DNA of 64,000 nucleotides from positions 18,298 to 82,297 of the forward strand of contig LPNY01000086.1 of assembly GCA_001655195.1 (NCBI GenBank). The letters run 5' to 3'. The notes under the pieces were generated by a model. It was not told the origin of the DNA. It did no database searches and worked only from the letters and a program-made list of their open reading frames with translations. Position numbers and translations under genes: made by a program. The DNA comes from Arcobacter sp. EP1 (lineage in GTDB: Bacteria > Campylobacterota > Campylobacteria > Campylobacterales > Arcobacteraceae). Shown piece by piece: positions 63,237 through 64,000 of this stretch; the stretch's first letter is position 1, and the number at the start of each line of letters is the position of its first letter.

Positions 63237-63590
63237 ATGAATCAACATGAAAAGATAAACTACATTGAGTTTCCCGTCAAAAGTTTGCATCGAACAAAGA
63301 AGTTTTTTTCAACCGTTTTTGCATGGACTTTTGAAGATTATGGTGAAGAGTATACTGCTTTTAGTGATGGTGTTATGAAGGGAGGGTTCTTTAAATCTCC
63401 ATTGAGTGCCTCGACAAACCAAGGAAGCGTTCTGATTATCTTTTACAGTGATGATTTAGAAAAAACATTAAAAAAAGTTCTTGAAGCAGGTGGTGAAGTG
63501 GTACAGGAAATATTTGCTTTCCCTGGTGGCAGACGTTTTCATTTTAGTGATGTCAGCGGTAATGAGTTTGCTGTATGGTCAGAGGTTTAA
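63237..63590 (+). CDS. VOC-family (glyoxalase-like) protein
   Basis: 117 aa. KINYIEFPVKSLHRTKKFFSTVFAWTFE and GGRRFHFSDVSGNEFAVWSE are the family's N- and C-terminal signatures. 18 bases after the ArsR gene. Substrate unknown. Confidence 0.85.
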   Translation: MNQHEKINYIEFPVKSLHRTKKFFSTVFAWTFEDYGEEYTAFSDGVMKGGFFKSPLSASTNQGSVLIIFYSDDLEKTLKKVLEAGGEVVQEIFAFPGGRRFHFSDVSGNEFAVWSEV

Positions 63591-63613
63591 AAGAGTTAAA
63601 AAACTCTTTTAAA
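63586..63613. terminator. Bidirectional terminator after the VOC gene
   Basis: TTTAAAAGAGTT and AACTCTTTTAAA pair over 12 bp around AAAA, between two convergent genes. Confidence 0.7.
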
Positions 63614-64000
63614 TAATTACCTCGTCGTTAGCAGTCTCTCTAACCGTATCTATTTTAAAGCACTCATTGGCAATATTTCGTGGTGTCATATCTCCATAAA
63701 GTTTTATGATTTTATTCATTGTTTTAAATTCATCTACATTAAATAGCTCTTCATCAAAACCCTCTTCCATTTTGATAAACTGTAACTCAACAAATTTTTC
63801 TTTATCGATTATCTCAATATCAATATAATCTAACAGTTCTTGAATAACAAAAAGTCTTTCGTCATCTTCATCTAAGTCTTCATTATTTGCAATAATATCA
63901 AATACTTCACCCAAAATTCTTGGTTTTGGATTTCGGTTTGTTTTTACATACTCTTCATTAAAGATTTTTTCTCCACAGTTTTCTTGATGGTTATAGTCCA
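63609..64000 (-). CDS. Unknown acidic protein, 5' part cut off by the window edge
   Basis: The frame is open to the end of the window; the part upstream of a TTG at 63914 encodes plausible protein (NHQENCGEKIFNEEYVKTN), so the gene starts beyond 64000. Visible residues are very acidic, e.g. NNEDLDEDDERLFVIQELLDY, and end in RETANDEVII. No family recognised. Confidence 0.7.
   Translation of the reverse strand, partial: DYNHQENCGEKIFNEEYVKTNRNPKPRILGEVFDIIANNEDLDEDDERLFVIQELLDYIDIEIIDKEKFVELQFIKMEEGFDEELFNVDEFKTMNKIIKLYGDMTPRNIANECFKIDTVRETANDEVII

Noticed and set aside
1-64000. CRISPR arrays, insertion sequences, rRNA genes and prophage
   Set aside because: No regularly spaced repeats, transposase, integrase or rRNA-like sequence were found on either strand.

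Overview
This window looks like an ordinary chromosomal stretch of a free-living member of the Campylobacterota, most probably Arcobacteraceae. The evidence is strong A+T richness, histidine kinases with an AHQWRQPL H-box, a CiaB-like protein, many chemoreceptors and Cache sensors, and family-level resemblance of most genes. The placement is by protein resemblance only. I see no insertion sequence, prophage or CRISPR array.

Layout. 1-5035: partial ferritin, an orphan Cache histidine kinase, manganese pyrophosphatase, AlkC-type DNA repair plus YbaK. 5154-13454: large NAD-glutamate dehydrogenase, a SagB-like dehydrogenase, a GGDEF protein, acylphosphatase, a CiaB-like metallopeptidase and a DoxX-like protein. 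13512-15710: htpG behind a CIRCE operator and followed by a very long imperfect palindrome. 15737-17127: a HEPN-motif protein divergent from an MntA/HepT toxin-antitoxin pair. 17168-24833: NifX-like protein, YitT, a Cache chemoreceptor, a PAS protein, three tandem paralogous genes (two lipoproteins) and a DUF4197 protein. 24834-25411: a gene-free stretch with two copies of a structured element whose stems differ by compensatory changes. 25412-29470: small protein, PPOx flavoprotein, HBM-type chemoreceptor, LOG protein.

29643-37330 is a coherent 5-oxoproline module: two-component system, TRAP transporter DctPQM, small membrane protein and the 5-oxoprolinase PxpABC. 37327-44017: a c-di-GMP phosphodiesterase/GGDEF pair, DedA, the RNA helicase DbpA, a parvulin and a two-thioredoxin-fold protein. 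44183-55781 is a selenium region: PhoH, then SelB, SelA and the selenocysteine tRNA, some unrelated genes, then SelD (itself a selenoprotein read through an in-frame UGA) divergent from a putative selenate ABC transporter. 55805-64000: YdhR/MarR pair, a metal-efflux-type permease and an MFS transporter sharing a palindromic operator, then RidA, PatB-type C-S lyase, CysE, a disulfide oxidoreductase, an ArsR regulator and a VOC protein.

Most noteworthy: (1) the tandem covarying RNA-like element at 24941-25304; (2) three genes (dbpA, a lipoprotein and a small hypothetical) that have a well-placed Shine-Dalgarno but AUU or AUC where AUG should be; (3) UGA-encoded selenocysteine in SelD beside a complete Sec machinery and selenate uptake locus; (4) an ATTTCTA-N6-TAGAAAT operator used three times; (5) NWETF-like EWESF tails on both chemoreceptors.
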